Origin: Oreohelix idahoensis
Taxonomy: Eukaryota; Mollusca; Gastropoda; Stylommatophora; Oreohelicidae
Reading direction: 5' to 3'
NCBI GenBank assembly: GCA_024509875.1
Contig: JAMPIV010018781.1
Span: forward strand, 124,001 to 188,000
Length of the DNA stretch: 64,000 bases
Numbering within the stretch: position 1 is the stretch's first letter; every line of letters begins with the position of its first letter. Made by a program: the position numbers and the translations under genes. The notes beneath the pieces were generated by a model. That model saw only the letters and a list, made by a program, of their open reading frames with translations. It was not told the origin of the DNA and did not search any database. Shown here in pieces: positions 1 to 10,288 of the stretch.

Positions 1-395
1 ATATGTCGAGAGATGAAATTTCAGGTGGAATTTTGAAAGGCCAAAATCTGCTAGTCTGTGTTTTTATTGATAAACCATTTAAAGGATTCATGAAGGAAAT
101 ATGAAACAGCTGGATGTAGTCTTCAGATTTTGAAGTGACACTGACAGGAAGAAGGAAGAGGCCTACTATTTTGAAAGTGTGTGAGTGGGTTAAAACTTCA
201 TGGGATGCAGTGAAACCGGAGATAATTGTTAAATCATTTAACACATATAACATTAGTAATACCCTTGACGGTACTGAGGATATTTTATTGTTTGAAGACA
301 GCGCTGACTCGGTTTCTGATATAGAAGAGATTTCAAGAGATGGTTTATCTATCTCTGAAGTTGACGGTTTTCTGGGTTTTGAGGGTGAAGATTAA
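1..395 (+). pseudogene. C-terminal remnant of a pogo/Tigger-like DDE transposase
   Basis: An open frame at 135-395 reads as the tail of a pogo-type (DDE_1 superfamily) transposase. It shows a conserved Trp-containing helix (VCEWVKTSWDAV), then KSF, then ISNTLDGTED and an acidic end. This order is typical of the C-terminus of Tigger/pogo and jerky-like proteins. Upstream, in a different frame at about 60-105, IDKPFKGFMKE matches the usual 'NKPFK' block that precedes this tail, and a stop follows directly. The copy is therefore frameshifted and continues off the left edge. The DDE core would lie outside the window, so activity cannot be judged. A domesticated host gene is possible, but the frame break argues against it. 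Confidence 0.55.
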
Positions 396-949
396 AACCT
401 TTAATGAGTTGTTTTCCCTTGATAGATTTTTTTTTTTACATACCTATTCCCTGACAATTACTTCAATTAATTTCAATAAATGTATGATGAGATGTATTCA
501 CATTATTTTTTCACAACAAATGTCCATGGAAAAAGGGGTGTGTCCTTTATGCTCATGCATCTTATTGGCCAGCAAATACAGTAATTCTTTTCATCAGCAA
601 GGTTCTTATCTTATTTCATTGTCTTTGTTTTGTCTGATGCATATGATGTGAAGTGTCACATATGGGGATAGGAAGTGCAGCTGATGTGCTGTGACATATT
701 GTTTCTTTAAGATATCTGCTGTCTATCCTCTTGACCCATATTCATCTGGGTCTTTCTCTATATAAAGACTTCAGCTCCCCAAAGAGCATAAGGCCCAAGC
801 TAAACACATTTTGAGAGCTACGTTGCAGCTTTACGTCACATGTTAAAAGACGAGGATGGATAACTTTGCTGAGTACTCTCAGAGTCATGTGGGACTGAGG
901 ATGTGGCCGTATTTGAAATGGTATTACAAGATCACTAATGTGGATCAAG
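396..949. other. AT-rich spacer, no gene seen
   Basis: No coding signal is recognised. At about 770-805 a short piece resembles the 3' end of the LINE-3 family (the CCCCAAAGAGCATA stretch, also seen near 27570, 38790 and 43930), so part of this spacer is an old LINE tail. Confidence 0.4.
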
Positions 950-1082
950 ATGAGAAGACAACGCTAGTGATGAACAGGATACACATTAAGGAAACCTGTT
1001 GATAGCATTACAGGGCAGTCCTTGTTCTGGAATCCCTAGGTAAGAGAGGTACAGGGAAACCGAACAACAGGTGGAGAATGGA
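950..1082 (+). pseudogene. LINE-3 family C-terminal fragment
   Basis: The + strand encodes, with frame breaks, the tail seen at 1564-1927: a Lys-Glu/Arg-Lys block, a VLESLGKRGTGKP stretch that matches FWNPQGKRSRGRP, and an RWRMD end. This is the basic Gly-Lys-Arg C-terminal signature of RT-encoding LINEs. It is short and degenerate. Confidence 0.45.
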
Positions 1083-1215
1083 CATTCTTCTTCTTTATAC
1101 ACTGCTTTCTCTGTTCCTCACATGTTGGGGCATCTTTGAAGGAGATGTTCAGCAGTCATTTTATCAGTGCCACAGCCACACTCCTGCCTTGTAGCTATAT
1201 GGCAGCTTGTAAACC
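1083..1215 (-). pseudogene. LINE-2 family 3' fragment (zinc-knuckle-like C-terminus)
   Basis: The - strand encodes ECGCGTDKMTAEHLLQRCP, a Cys-His motif close to the fully seen copy at 20590-20650 (CNCGTDKMTAEHLLQSCP). In Jockey/I-type LINEs this motif follows the RNase H domain. It ends in a GAA-rich tail at about 1085-1095, the same type of 3' end as the copy that stops near 20445. It is a 5'-truncated insertion. Confidence 0.6.
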
Positions 1216-1339
1216 CTGTTTTACTACTGGTAGGTTCAACCAAGCTGGACTGGTCTGCGTAGGTAGGGGTTAAACAAAAGCTGGTACCCTGGTCCTTCAG
1301 GTTGGGTGTTTTAGCGCAGCGCCGACACCCCTGTCTATG

Positions 1340-2881
1340 AAAACAATCACACATGTTACGGAAACGGCAACAAATGGAAAAACGTTTATGCGGGACGGAC
1401 ATCTGGAGTCTCAGGCTCATATGACTGTCAGTGGTGAAAGCCGAAAGGAGGCCATTGGCATGAAAATGGATGCCCCGACCGCTAACCACAAAACTAGAAT
1501 TGGATTTTGGAACGTCAGAACTATGAATGAGGCAGGAAAGCTGAGACAGATCACAGCAGAGATTCATTCATTCATAACCCTCCACTCCCAAATGAGCATA
1601 GGCCTTCAACAAACACATGCCAAGTCCTCTTGTCACGTGCCATCATCTCAAGTTCTTTCCACGTTCTCCTTATCATTTTCGCCTCTATTTCCAGCTCTCT
1701 TCTCCATGTGCTTCTTGGTCTACCTCTGCTTCTCTTGCCCTGGGGATTCCAGAACAAGGACTGCCTTGTAATGCTATCAACAGGTTTCCTCAGTGTGTTA
1801 CCGGGGCCCGAAAGGGGAGCAAAGAATAGTAACACTGTTCCCTGCCAAGCATGTCGTAGAAAGCAACTAAGGAGGGTTGGGCATGGGGCCGGTTACCCCA
1901 TCCCGTAAAAAATTTAAACCACAAAAAACAGCAGAGATGAGGAACTATAAATTACATATCCTGGGAATAAGTGAGAGCAGATGGACCGGGACGGGGAGAA
2001 TAAAAACAGCTACAGGGGAAACAGTACTTTACTCTGGTAGAGTGGATGGTCAGCACAACGAAGGTGTAGCCATTATCCTGAAGAAAGGAATGGAAAGGTC
2101 TTTACTGGAATGGAAACCCATCAACAACAGACTGATAAGAACAAGACTGAGAGGGAGATTCACCAACACCACAATTATTCAATGTTATGCACCAACAAAC
2201 GACAGTGATGAAGAGGTCAAGGATGAGTTCTATCAACAGGTACAGAGAATTTCAAAAGCAGTAGACCACAAACTGAGGAAAGAACAAGCAGGATTTAGAA
2301 AGAACAGAAGATATGTAGATCATATATTCACTCTCAGGAACATTATAGAGCAGTGCTCAGAATGGCAAAGACAGCTATACATTAATTTCGTTGATTTTGA
2401 AAAGGCTTTTGACAGCATACATACAGACAGTTTATGGAAAATACTGAGGGCTTATGGAATTCCAAGCTGCATAGTGTCAATCATAAAAAGCCTTTATGCC
2501 AACTTTACGTGTAGTGTTGGGCAGAGCAACCTAACCTTTGAGGTGATGACAGGAGTACGACAGGGATGCCCCTTATCAACCACTCTATTTTTAACAGTCA
2601 TAGATTGGGTGATGCGCCAGACAACAGAGGGCAGTCCAAGAGGAATAAGATGTATTACATTTTCTACATTGGAAGATCTGGAATATGCAGATGACATTGC
2701 ACTACTAGCACATTCACATCAACATATCCAGGAAAAAACGGATAGACTTAATAAGTTTAGCCAGCAGGTGGGCTTGAACATCAATTTAAAGAAGTCAGAG
2801 GTCATGACACTCAATGTGAGCAATCCTGAGCCCATATCAGTAAGGAATCAGCAACTGGTACAGACAGACACCTTCACATAC
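1340..2881 (+). pseudogene. LINE-1 copy A: endonuclease start and RT palm (deleted, interrupted)
   Basis: The frame 1877-2899 encodes endonuclease residues from RNYKLHILGISESRWTG to the CYAPTNDSDEE block, then jumps at about 2244 to QRISKAVDHKLRKEQAGFRKNRR. That stretch is the start of the RT domain. RT motifs follow: FVDFEKAFDS (first catalytic Asp), GVRQGCPLS, and YADDI with the catalytic Asp pair. The catalytic half of the endonuclease and the linker are missing. The first endonuclease codons (1337-1563) are separated by a 364-bp LINE-3 insertion. The copy could not make a working protein. The family is commonly annotated as 'endonuclease-reverse transcriptase' or 'craniofacial development protein 2-like'. 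Confidence 0.85.
1564..1927 (-). mobile_element. LINE-3 3' fragment inserted in LINE-1 (duplication ACAGCAGAGAT)
   Basis: The 364-bp insert is flanked by the 11-bp direct repeat ACAGCAGAGAT (1553-1563 and 1928-1938). Removing it restores the LINE-1 endonuclease frame (LRQITAE to MRNYK). The insert is on the - strand. Its 3' end is a CATT-type simple tail at 1564-1575. Its coding part gives RQSLFWNPQGKRSRGRP, TWRRELEIEAK, then MMARDKRTWHVFVEGLCS, the C-terminal tail of a LINE. This short tail contains the motif from which the minisatellites at 27.6 and 43.9 kb grew. Confidence 0.8.
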
Positions 2882-4272
2882 TGTGGTAAAGTGGGATGAT
2901 ATAAATATTTACAGGGGACTTAGTGTACTGACTGAGATCAGCTGTGAAGGTATCTGTATCTAATAGGTGTAGTGTTTTACAGATAACCTTACTTGCTACC
3001 ACATTATACCTCAGTCAGAATTATTCTGGAATATTGTGATGACTACGTTAAATGTCTAGGGTTATGTAAATGATGAAGTGTAAGTCACAACAACAACAGA
3101 CAGATAAACAATTTAATTTATTCCACCACACTTGACAACACTGTGACACTCACACACATGTAACACTCTATAAGACTATCTTAAATGAGTCACTGGTAAA
3201 TTTTCAAATATATATGTATTAATTACTTTCACTAATATATATCCTGATTCAACTACAAAGTGAACCAGGAATCACAATCAATTGTAATCACAATTTATAT
3301 ATATACATAATTTATAAATATGAACCTTGTAGTGACATATTTTATTAATATTATCCTATGTGTGTCAGTTGTGTAGTAGTACTATGAGGTAATACCGGTT
3401 TTATTTTTCAAGCTATATTGTTATTTGTCATCATGACTTCAAGTGTTTGTTTATCTGGGAAATAGTATGGGGAAAAATTCACAGTTCCTGTCAATTTAAA
3501 CAAGGTATTGTCCCTCTTTTTTACTAAAATGTCAATTTTTGAGGGGACACATAATGTTGAGCTCCTCTGGCCACAGAGGCTTAACTTTCGTGATGGTGAC
3601 AGGAAAAGACTCCTCTGCTCGATTGCTCCCCTGTGTTCTGGAGACACCTCACTAGTCGCTATCTGGACCCAGGAGTATGCTGTCAGCCTCCAGTTTCAGC
3701 AAAGCTCAGACCAGGTGCTGCTCAATAACTTTAGGACCACAGTCCCTGCCACTGTCTCAGGCTTTTATTTAGAAAAATATAAGCTGAATCTCAACGCACT
3801 GTTGCTTTAGAAAGTTTATTTGAAAATGTGGTGCTGACCTGACGCTCCTAATTGACTATATTGGCGGGTCTAACCAATCGAGCCATGTTTACACAAGCGT
3901 TTGAAAAAAAAAGTACCCTTCCTTCCGTCTCCCCTAACAACAAAAGATAGTATTTGTAGCCCGACTAATCGTGTTTAGCCTTACATTTATTGCGCTCCAA
4001 TCAAATAGGATTTAACATGGGGACCTATTTCCCGTACAATGGTGGTTTCCAAATCTGCCACTGAGCGATTCTGATCTTGGTGTTGTCTGACACCCTCACT
4101 ATTTCTTTTGGCTATAATTTGTTAATTCCTAGACTATTTGCGTAACACTTAACATATTATTTGTCAGCAAGTCCTAAGGAACCCAAATATACAAATTTAA
4201 GGGAGCTAGGTGGCTGCGTTCAAAATATGCATTTTCTTCTACCTCCTGTTCACTTCGATCGATGTGGTGTCT
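2882..4272 (-). repeat. E1 3' LTR, first part (before the E2 insertion)
   Basis: This part matches 17872-19263 almost base for base. It starts TGTGGTAAAG and stops at TGTCT (4268-4272), which is the duplicated target of E2. A + strand open frame here (3508-3810) runs antisense to E1 and is probably chance. Confidence 0.9.
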
Positions 4273-6990
4273 TGTCACGAAATGGATTTAGGACTAGAGA
4301 CTGTCTACATATAGTGACAAGACAATAGTAAGAAGAAAGACTGAAATGATAGATTCAGATAGAAATATAGTGCAAACTGTGAAAGTTGAGACCATTGGCT
4401 CCGAGGTTGAGAACCGAGGTTGATTCTTTCCTCGCCACTTCGGACGTTTAAATTGCTATGGCCTCGAACCACCTCTAACTACCCTATGGGGATAAGGTTC
4501 AATTAAGATTCACAAACACCAAGGTACAGACAACATATAGCTACTGTACTAAAGGAAATGACTGATGCCAGCTACAATTTATACAAGTTTATTATACATC
4601 TATAAACAACAAACATATGCATGTCCCATACATCAAGTGCGAGGATGCCCTCCTGAAACAAAATCAAGCACAGTTAAAAAAATGCATCCACCCCAACCCT
4701 TCTCCCACAATTGCAACCTGTATGGAGAAAGAAGGTAAGGTTAACTGAAATGAACTACACTGCACTTGATGTCGCCTACACTCCAAACTAGCTGTTCTAA
4801 ATTCTAACTCTAAGTCCACTGATAGCTGGAACGACGGCGAAGTGACTACACAATCTCTGCACAGACTTCGGTTCTACACAGCCTATCCTGGAATCTCCTG
4901 AACACAACTAACTGCACCTCTAAACTTCAGCAGCTGTCCTCTGCTATGATTCACCAAAACTAACAGTTCTGCCTATCTGTGCTGACTTCAGTAGAGAGAA
5001 TGTTTACCCTATCTCTCTCCACTACTCTGGAATTGACTGAGGTTTAACAGAACCCCCCTGGATTCTGGACTGGAACTGTAGCTGACTTCTACCACTCTGA
5101 AATTACCTGCCCGAGTATCTATAACTGGGCCGTCGGCTTTATTATGGCCGTGAAGAAACGAACACAAAATTACCGCAACGCTGGCAGCCTGCCAAATCTG
5201 CGTGTGTAACGAGCGTCAGAGCTCAGGATTTATCCACAAAAATCCTATTCGCTGGAAAATGTCTTCCCCTGGCTGGGAAAACGTATTTTCTTCCTCTCCT
5301 TCCACTACTGGCAACTAACGTAAAACCCTTGCGGTTCTGCGAATGCCCCAACTTTGCCGTGGGAGAAATTTTGTGGTCTCAAAATTCCGCTCTCATTCCC
5401 ACAAAGCCGGTACCTGCTGTTTTAGACAAAACAAAACAACAGCTAAACAAACCATAATAATACATTTCAAATAACAATTAACTTCCGTACTCTTCACCAC
5501 GTAACCCCCCTCTCTACCTGAGCCTACAAAGTAAACATTGGCTAACCCAAATCGCTTGTTCTGCCTGACTAACTCCGAGCAACAACAATATTTTCACTGG
5601 CCCGTCTGGGCAGACGTACTGTGGCCTACTTCTTACGCTGACACTAATGCCGTAATGTTTAACACAACTAAAACTAGCCTTCTCTAGGAATTCCTAAAAT
5701 TCCCGTCAATAATAGTAATCACATTCAAAATGTAATACAAAATAATTCCCTTTAAAATTACTTCTCCCATCTTCTGAATTCACAGAACAATAATGCACAA
5801 TCAATAACATATAATCCTGTTTACGCTAGCATCTACCTGCCGTCAAAAGTTATACATAACCCCCGATTATCAAATTGAAAAACCCCGTAGTTCAGCCACG
5901 TGGTGCCGCAGTTTTTCAACCACGCGCTCCTGCATACATTCATTACTGATAGCACACACGTGCTCCAATTAATACCTCTATCACTTCCGTCCACAGTTAT
6001 ATGCGTAACTATATAAATAGCGAGCATCAATACTCTCACTAAAATCACAAATGAAAATACACATACACGCTCCCGACTATTCTGTAAATAAATAAAATTC
6101 GCAGATGCGGGTTTCTCTGCAGACCTGTTTTTGAAATAGATCCAAGCATGGCCGAAACCTCGCAACTTTCAAATCATCTAAATACCGCTATTCCTGAAAT
6201 AAGGAATTAAATGGACCTAGTTTCTCATGTCTATCACTCAGATCGAATTGATGGCTCTGGAGTTAAGAATTAAATTAAACTAAAACTTCCCACAGAGACT
6301 TAAATGATCGGCTAGGACTAGAAAAATTAAATAAAGTCCTCACGCAAAAATTCATGCTTACCAAATCTCGAATGTCCAACTGAAGGCAATCGACTTGACT
6401 CTGGCAACCCGGCTTTGGCAATTTTTTCATTAAAAGAGAAAGAAGCTATGAAATATAGGCCTTTTATAATCAAGACCCCCACGCGCCGACTTCATGACGT
6501 CATATGCGCGGCGTGGTTCTAAAGCCAATCGGAGCTCTGCATTTCAACTGCAGTTGCCAATCAGAACCTTAGATCTTTCTGATGCAACCAGTTTCTGCTA
6601 GACAAAGAACCGGAATTGGTCCTAGCCCTATACTGCGGAAATGAAGCAAAAATGGCCGCAAATAATTTAACTCCCGAAAAATGCGTATATGGCCACGCAA
6701 TATCTTTAAAAAAAGGACACTGGTGCAAATCCTGATCTAGCCTCTATAATCTTTCTTCTAGAAAAATACTGTCTAATTCCCTACACCCCCATTCTAAACA
6801 CATAAAGAAGAACCATAAAGCAGATGAGATCAAACTCCCTCGTGATCTCATCTTGAAAAAACGTAAATAATAGAAGGAGAAGAAACATGGAGAAGGATTT
6901 CCTGTAATCCCTCCTAAAAATAGTGAACAAAATGCAAGGAGAAAAAGACATGGGCCATTTGAAAGACAGAATCTCAGTACTTTCGTCACA
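4273..6990 (-). repeat. E2 3' LTR
   Basis: At 2.72 kb this is a long LTR for an animal gypsy-like element. Read on the - strand it starts TGTGACGAAAG and ends in ATTTCGTGACA. A TATA-like box (TATAAAAG on the - strand) lies at 6461-6468. The 110-codon - strand ORF at 5833-6165 occurs unchanged in the other LTR. That is expected for a young pair and is not evidence of function. Confidence 0.9.
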
Positions 6991-7010
6991 TCACTCCCCC
7001 CTTTCAAAGA
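6991..7010 (-). other. E2 polypurine tract
   Basis: Directly inside the left LTR, the - strand reads CTTTGAAAGGGGGGAGTGA and then the LTR start TGTGACG. This is the expected plus-strand primer site of an LTR element. It confirms that E2 points to the left. Confidence 0.75.
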
Positions 7011-7094
7011 TTGAGCAACGATCTCCTTACTGAAATCTCTGTGTTTCACATTGGCCCTTATTCCTGTCTACAAGGCTGTCTGTCCTTACCCCTC

Positions 7095-9971
7095 CTATTC
7101 AGTGTTCTTCGACCTTCCTCTTTTGCGTTTCCTCCTTCCTCCTCTCCTAGAATGAGCTCCTATGCTCCGTTGGGAGAGTTGATCTCTCTTCAGACCTGTG
7201 CCGTCTAATGGCGGGTCTGAACTTTCCCTTGCTATGACCGTCAAAAGGCTGTTCTGGTCAGCTGATGTGACCGGCGGGCGCTGTGGCGACCTGGCGATGG
7301 CGACTTCCTCGCTGCGCGTCAGCAGAGTTGTGACTGCTGGTACCGTGCGAAACTGATGCAACGTCTCGGGTTCCTCTGGTGTAGAGCCTCCGATTTCTTG
7401 CTGGGTGTCTATTGGATCACGATCGACCTCAATAGCTTCTACCTTTGAAGAAAGGTAGGTAAGATCTGCCCCTGGCAGTGGTTCTGGACTCGCTCTTCCC
7501 CTACCAATCTGAAGCGGGACAGAGCTCTCCAAAATAGCTCCTTGCAAATGCGTAAGGTCGCTTTTCTCACTCTTTTCTGGCCTGAAAAGTTGGTGAGATG
7601 AAAATGTAGACCACGGGAGCTCTCCGTCTAACACCCTGGTTCTACCTTCAACCTTGCCCTCCCCTGTGAGAGTTACTGGCGTCAGTTGGAATGTGTCCTG
7701 CAGTGACACTTGACGGTTTAAGATCCCGTTAGATCGCGGAGAATCTGAGTTAAAGCTCTCAGTAACTGGTTCCAATGTTCCGTGAAACAAATTGGAAAAG
7801 ATAGCCAATTTTTCAGGCTGCTCGTTACAAGAGTCGTGTCCTGTAAATGAGATACGAGAGTTGTGGGGCCCATCTCCGTTTATAGGCAAACGGATACTCA
7901 GATCACTGTCCTCCTCCGTTTGAGTAAAGTGCTGGTCGGATGGGGCTCCAGGGCTGGTTGGAACTATATGCTCGCTCAGACCGCTATCTTGTGCCCTATG
8001 AAGATGGCGCTGGTCGTTGACATATGTAATACCGCTCTTGTCAGTATGTCCCTCACTTGAAGGAGCTAATACCATCGGGGGCCTAATTCCCGACAACAAA
8101 GAGTGTACTTCCTGAATCAGAGGCGTCGTCACCACTGTTTGGCCGGTTGGCTGAACAGGGCTGGCGGGCGAATTTGCCTCTGCAAATAACATATCACTGT
8201 CGTCAGAGGCGTTGCACCTCTCCTTGGCACGACAGCTATGTTTGAGCTCGCTCGGGGCTCCGTGAATTAGGGGTTCTCCTTTTTCACTTATCTGGCCTGC
8301 AGTAGGCCCCCTTGCATCAGCAAGGATCGGTGTGGGCGGGTTCCCCAAAACTAAATATGGGTTGCCGAGAATGAAGTCATAGGCTGGCTGAGCCGTTACA
8401 GCTGCCTTGATGGTGCCAGACACGAACCTACATTTCACCTCAATATTGGCTACCGGAAAGCACTGTGAAGTCCCTTTCCTTAAAACTCCACCAATATTCA
8501 CTTTTTCCTTCGTCATCTGCCAGGGCTTCACCAGATGTCGGGCGACTATGCTGGGGTATGTAAGCCCGCTGTCAAATAAGCATGTTGTCTCAGTCCCGTT
8601 CACTTCTGCTGGCCCGCTGTTGGAAAACAACTTCTCTGACTGGAAGGGTTTCCACTTCTTCCCTTGTTTCACCCTCACAGGCCTTAAACAAGCCATCTGA
8701 TGAGCGGGTTGTTTGTTTGGGCACCGTGTTGTCCAATGAGAAGTAGTCTGACAGAACCTACAATATCTCTCATTATCTCCCCGGTTCCTGATGGGTTCAT
8801 GAGAAGTCGGCCCCTGTGTTCTGTTAGGCGGCTGGGAGCGCATGTTATGACTGGGAGGGAGCTCCTTGCGAGACGGCCCTTGCTGCTGTTGATCTGAAGA
8901 GGAAGGCGACTGCGATGAAGATGCTCCTTTGTCCGGGGCTGGCAGGTCAGGGTGTTTTCTTTTCTGTCCCAGTACTTCGGCCTGTGCCGTCTGGAACCTT
9001 TCAGCAAAAAGAATTATCTGGTCCAGTTGCTGTGCGCCCTGCTCCGCCAGGTACTTCCTTAAGTCCGGAGACATATTGGCCTTTATCTGTTCGCACAGAA
9101 CTAATTCTTCCAATCCTTCAAAAGATTTAGCCAAACCCGACAACTCTCTCCAGCGAGTGAGGTAATTCCTCAGCCTCTCTGCGAACTGGGGAAAACTTTC
9201 TCCTTTCTCCAGTCGACTTTCCCTAAACATCGTTTGGCACTTCCGGGGAGTCCATTGGAATCGCTGTAACAGGGCGTTCCGCAGAGCCTCAAAGTTACCT
9301 TGGTCATCTACCAGCGTCTTGCTATAGACCTCATACGCATGTCCTCTTAGAGATTGAGATAATTTGAGACACCAAAGACTATCATCCAGCCCGTATGCCT
9401 TTGCCATCCGTTCAAATTTTTCTAAAAATACCTCAATTTTCTCATTCCCGTTAGGAAAAGAGTCCATCGGAAAATTCATGGCTGCCATCCGGGGCCCTCC
9501 GTTTCCTGAGGTGTCTGTTGCCCCTGCTCCGGGAGAATCTCCGTTAGCCGAACTGCCTTCCGAAGATCGGTACTGCAGTTCCAGTGAACGCAGGGCAAGT
9601 TCATGCTGTCTCTCGGCTGCCTTCTCTGCTGCTTCCCTTTCTGCTTTTCTCTCCTCTGCCGCCGCAGCTCTTTCCTGCGCCTCCCTCTCTGCCTTTTTCT
9701 CCTCTGCCTGTCGGGCCTTCTCTTCTTTCTCCGCTTCCAATTTACGCAGGTCCATCTCTGCCAGTCGGGCCCTCTCTTCTTTCTCTGCTTCCAGTTTACG
9801 CAGGTCTTTCTCCGCTTCCCTTTTCTCTCTCTCCGTCTGCCGGTCCTGTTCCCTCATAATGTAAGCCCTAGTCTCGGCCTCATTCATCCCCATGCTTTTA
9901 GCTGCGTCCTTCCATGCAGTAAGTAGCTTGACCAATTCAGCCATCTTACCTGACAAATCAGCAGTACTCAC
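7095..9971 (-). CDS. E2 Gag-protease-like polyprotein with unique C-terminal region (958 aa)
   Basis: One uninterrupted ORF fills the interior of E2. Residues 40-130 are a highly charged coiled coil rich in Glu, Lys, Arg and Ala. Residues 165-335 resemble a gypsy capsid domain (LKLSQSLRGHAYEVYSK, then FPQFAERLRNYL). A zinc knuckle CRFCQTTSHWTTRC lies at 404-417. A retropepsin-like stretch follows, with the active-site triad DSG at 467-469 and ILGNPYL at 534-540. From about 560 to 958 the protein is Ser/Pro/acidic and ends in a basic run (RRGGRRKRKRGR); this part is not recognised. No YxDD-type RT motif, RNase H or integrase residues are seen. Capsid and knuckle resemble the E1 Gag. Expected role: virus-like particle formation and packaging of E2 RNA. 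The start at 9971 is the first Met of the frame. Confidence 0.85.
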   Translation of the reverse strand: MSTADLSGKMAELVKLLTAWKDAAKSMGMNEAETRAYIMREQDRQTEREKREAEKDLRKLEAEKEERARLAEMDLRKLEAEKEEKARQAEEKKAEREAQERAAAAEERKAEREAAEKAAERQHELALRSLELQYRSSEGSSANGDSPGAGATDTSGNGGPRMAAMNFPMDSFPNGNEKIEVFLEKFERMAKAYGLDDSLWCLKLSQSLRGHAYEVYSKTLVDDQGNFEALRNALLQRFQWTPRKCQTMFRESRLEKGESFPQFAERLRNYLTRWRELSGLAKSFEGLEELVLCEQIKANMSPDLRKYLAEQGAQQLDQIILFAERFQTAQAEVLGQKRKHPDLPAPDKGASSSQSPSSSDQQQQGPSRKELPPSHNMRSQPPNRTQGPTSHEPIRNRGDNERYCRFCQTTSHWTTRCPNKQPAHQMACLRPVRVKQGKKWKPFQSEKLFSNSGPAEVNGTETTCLFDSGLTYPSIVARHLVKPWQMTKEKVNIGGVLRKGTSQCFPVANIEVKCRFVSGTIKAAVTAQPAYDFILGNPYLVLGNPPTPILADARGPTAGQISEKGEPLIHGAPSELKHSCRAKERCNASDDSDMLFAEANSPASPVQPTGQTVVTTPLIQEVHSLLSGIRPPMVLAPSSEGHTDKSGITYVNDQRHLHRAQDSGLSEHIVPTSPGAPSDQHFTQTEEDSDLSIRLPINGDGPHNSRISFTGHDSCNEQPEKLAIFSNLFHGTLEPVTESFNSDSPRSNGILNRQVSLQDTFQLTPVTLTGEGKVEGRTRVLDGELPWSTFSSHQLFRPEKSEKSDLTHLQGAILESSVPLQIGRGRASPEPLPGADLTYLSSKVEAIEVDRDPIDTQQEIGGSTPEEPETLHQFRTVPAVTTLLTRSEEVAIARSPQRPPVTSADQNSLLTVIARESSDPPLDGTGLKRDQLSQRSIGAHSRRGGRRKRKRGRSKNTE

Positions 9972-10288
9972 AACGAGGGGAAATGACGAAAAAGGAACAA
10001 GAAAAATTTACTGTTACCTACTAGGAATATGCTGTCGCAAAAACCCGCACTCAGACTAGCACCAAGTCTGACTAATAACTACCTGAAAAAAATTCAAGTT
10101 ATCCAGCTACCCAAAACCCGAATTTACTTTCCTGTCAAGAAAAAAAATTCCATTAGCCATCAATTACTTCTAAGTCATAAACAACCTTACAACCACTATC
10201 ATCTATACTAACTGGAACCTGTGGAAAAAAACTTATAGCTGGATCAGTCTTAATATAGCTCAAGTCTAGGGGATTTTTTTTTTTACTT
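9972..10288 (-). other. E2 leader between LTR and gag; no clear primer-binding site
   Basis: This is the untranslated leader of E2. On the - strand the LTR end is followed by AAAGTAAAAAAAAAAAATCC, with no TGG-initiated stretch complementary to a tRNA 3' end within about 40 bases. The small + strand frame at 10029-10211 is not supported. E1, in contrast, has an obvious primer-binding site. Confidence 0.5.

Noticed and set aside
5833..6165. A 110-codon - strand ORF, repeated at 11849-12181
   Set aside because: Conserved only because the LTRs are young copies of each other. No domain was recognised and it lies in an LTR.
9364..9864. A 166-codon Ser-rich + strand ORF
   Set aside because: Antisense shadow of the charged coiled coil of the E2 Gag.
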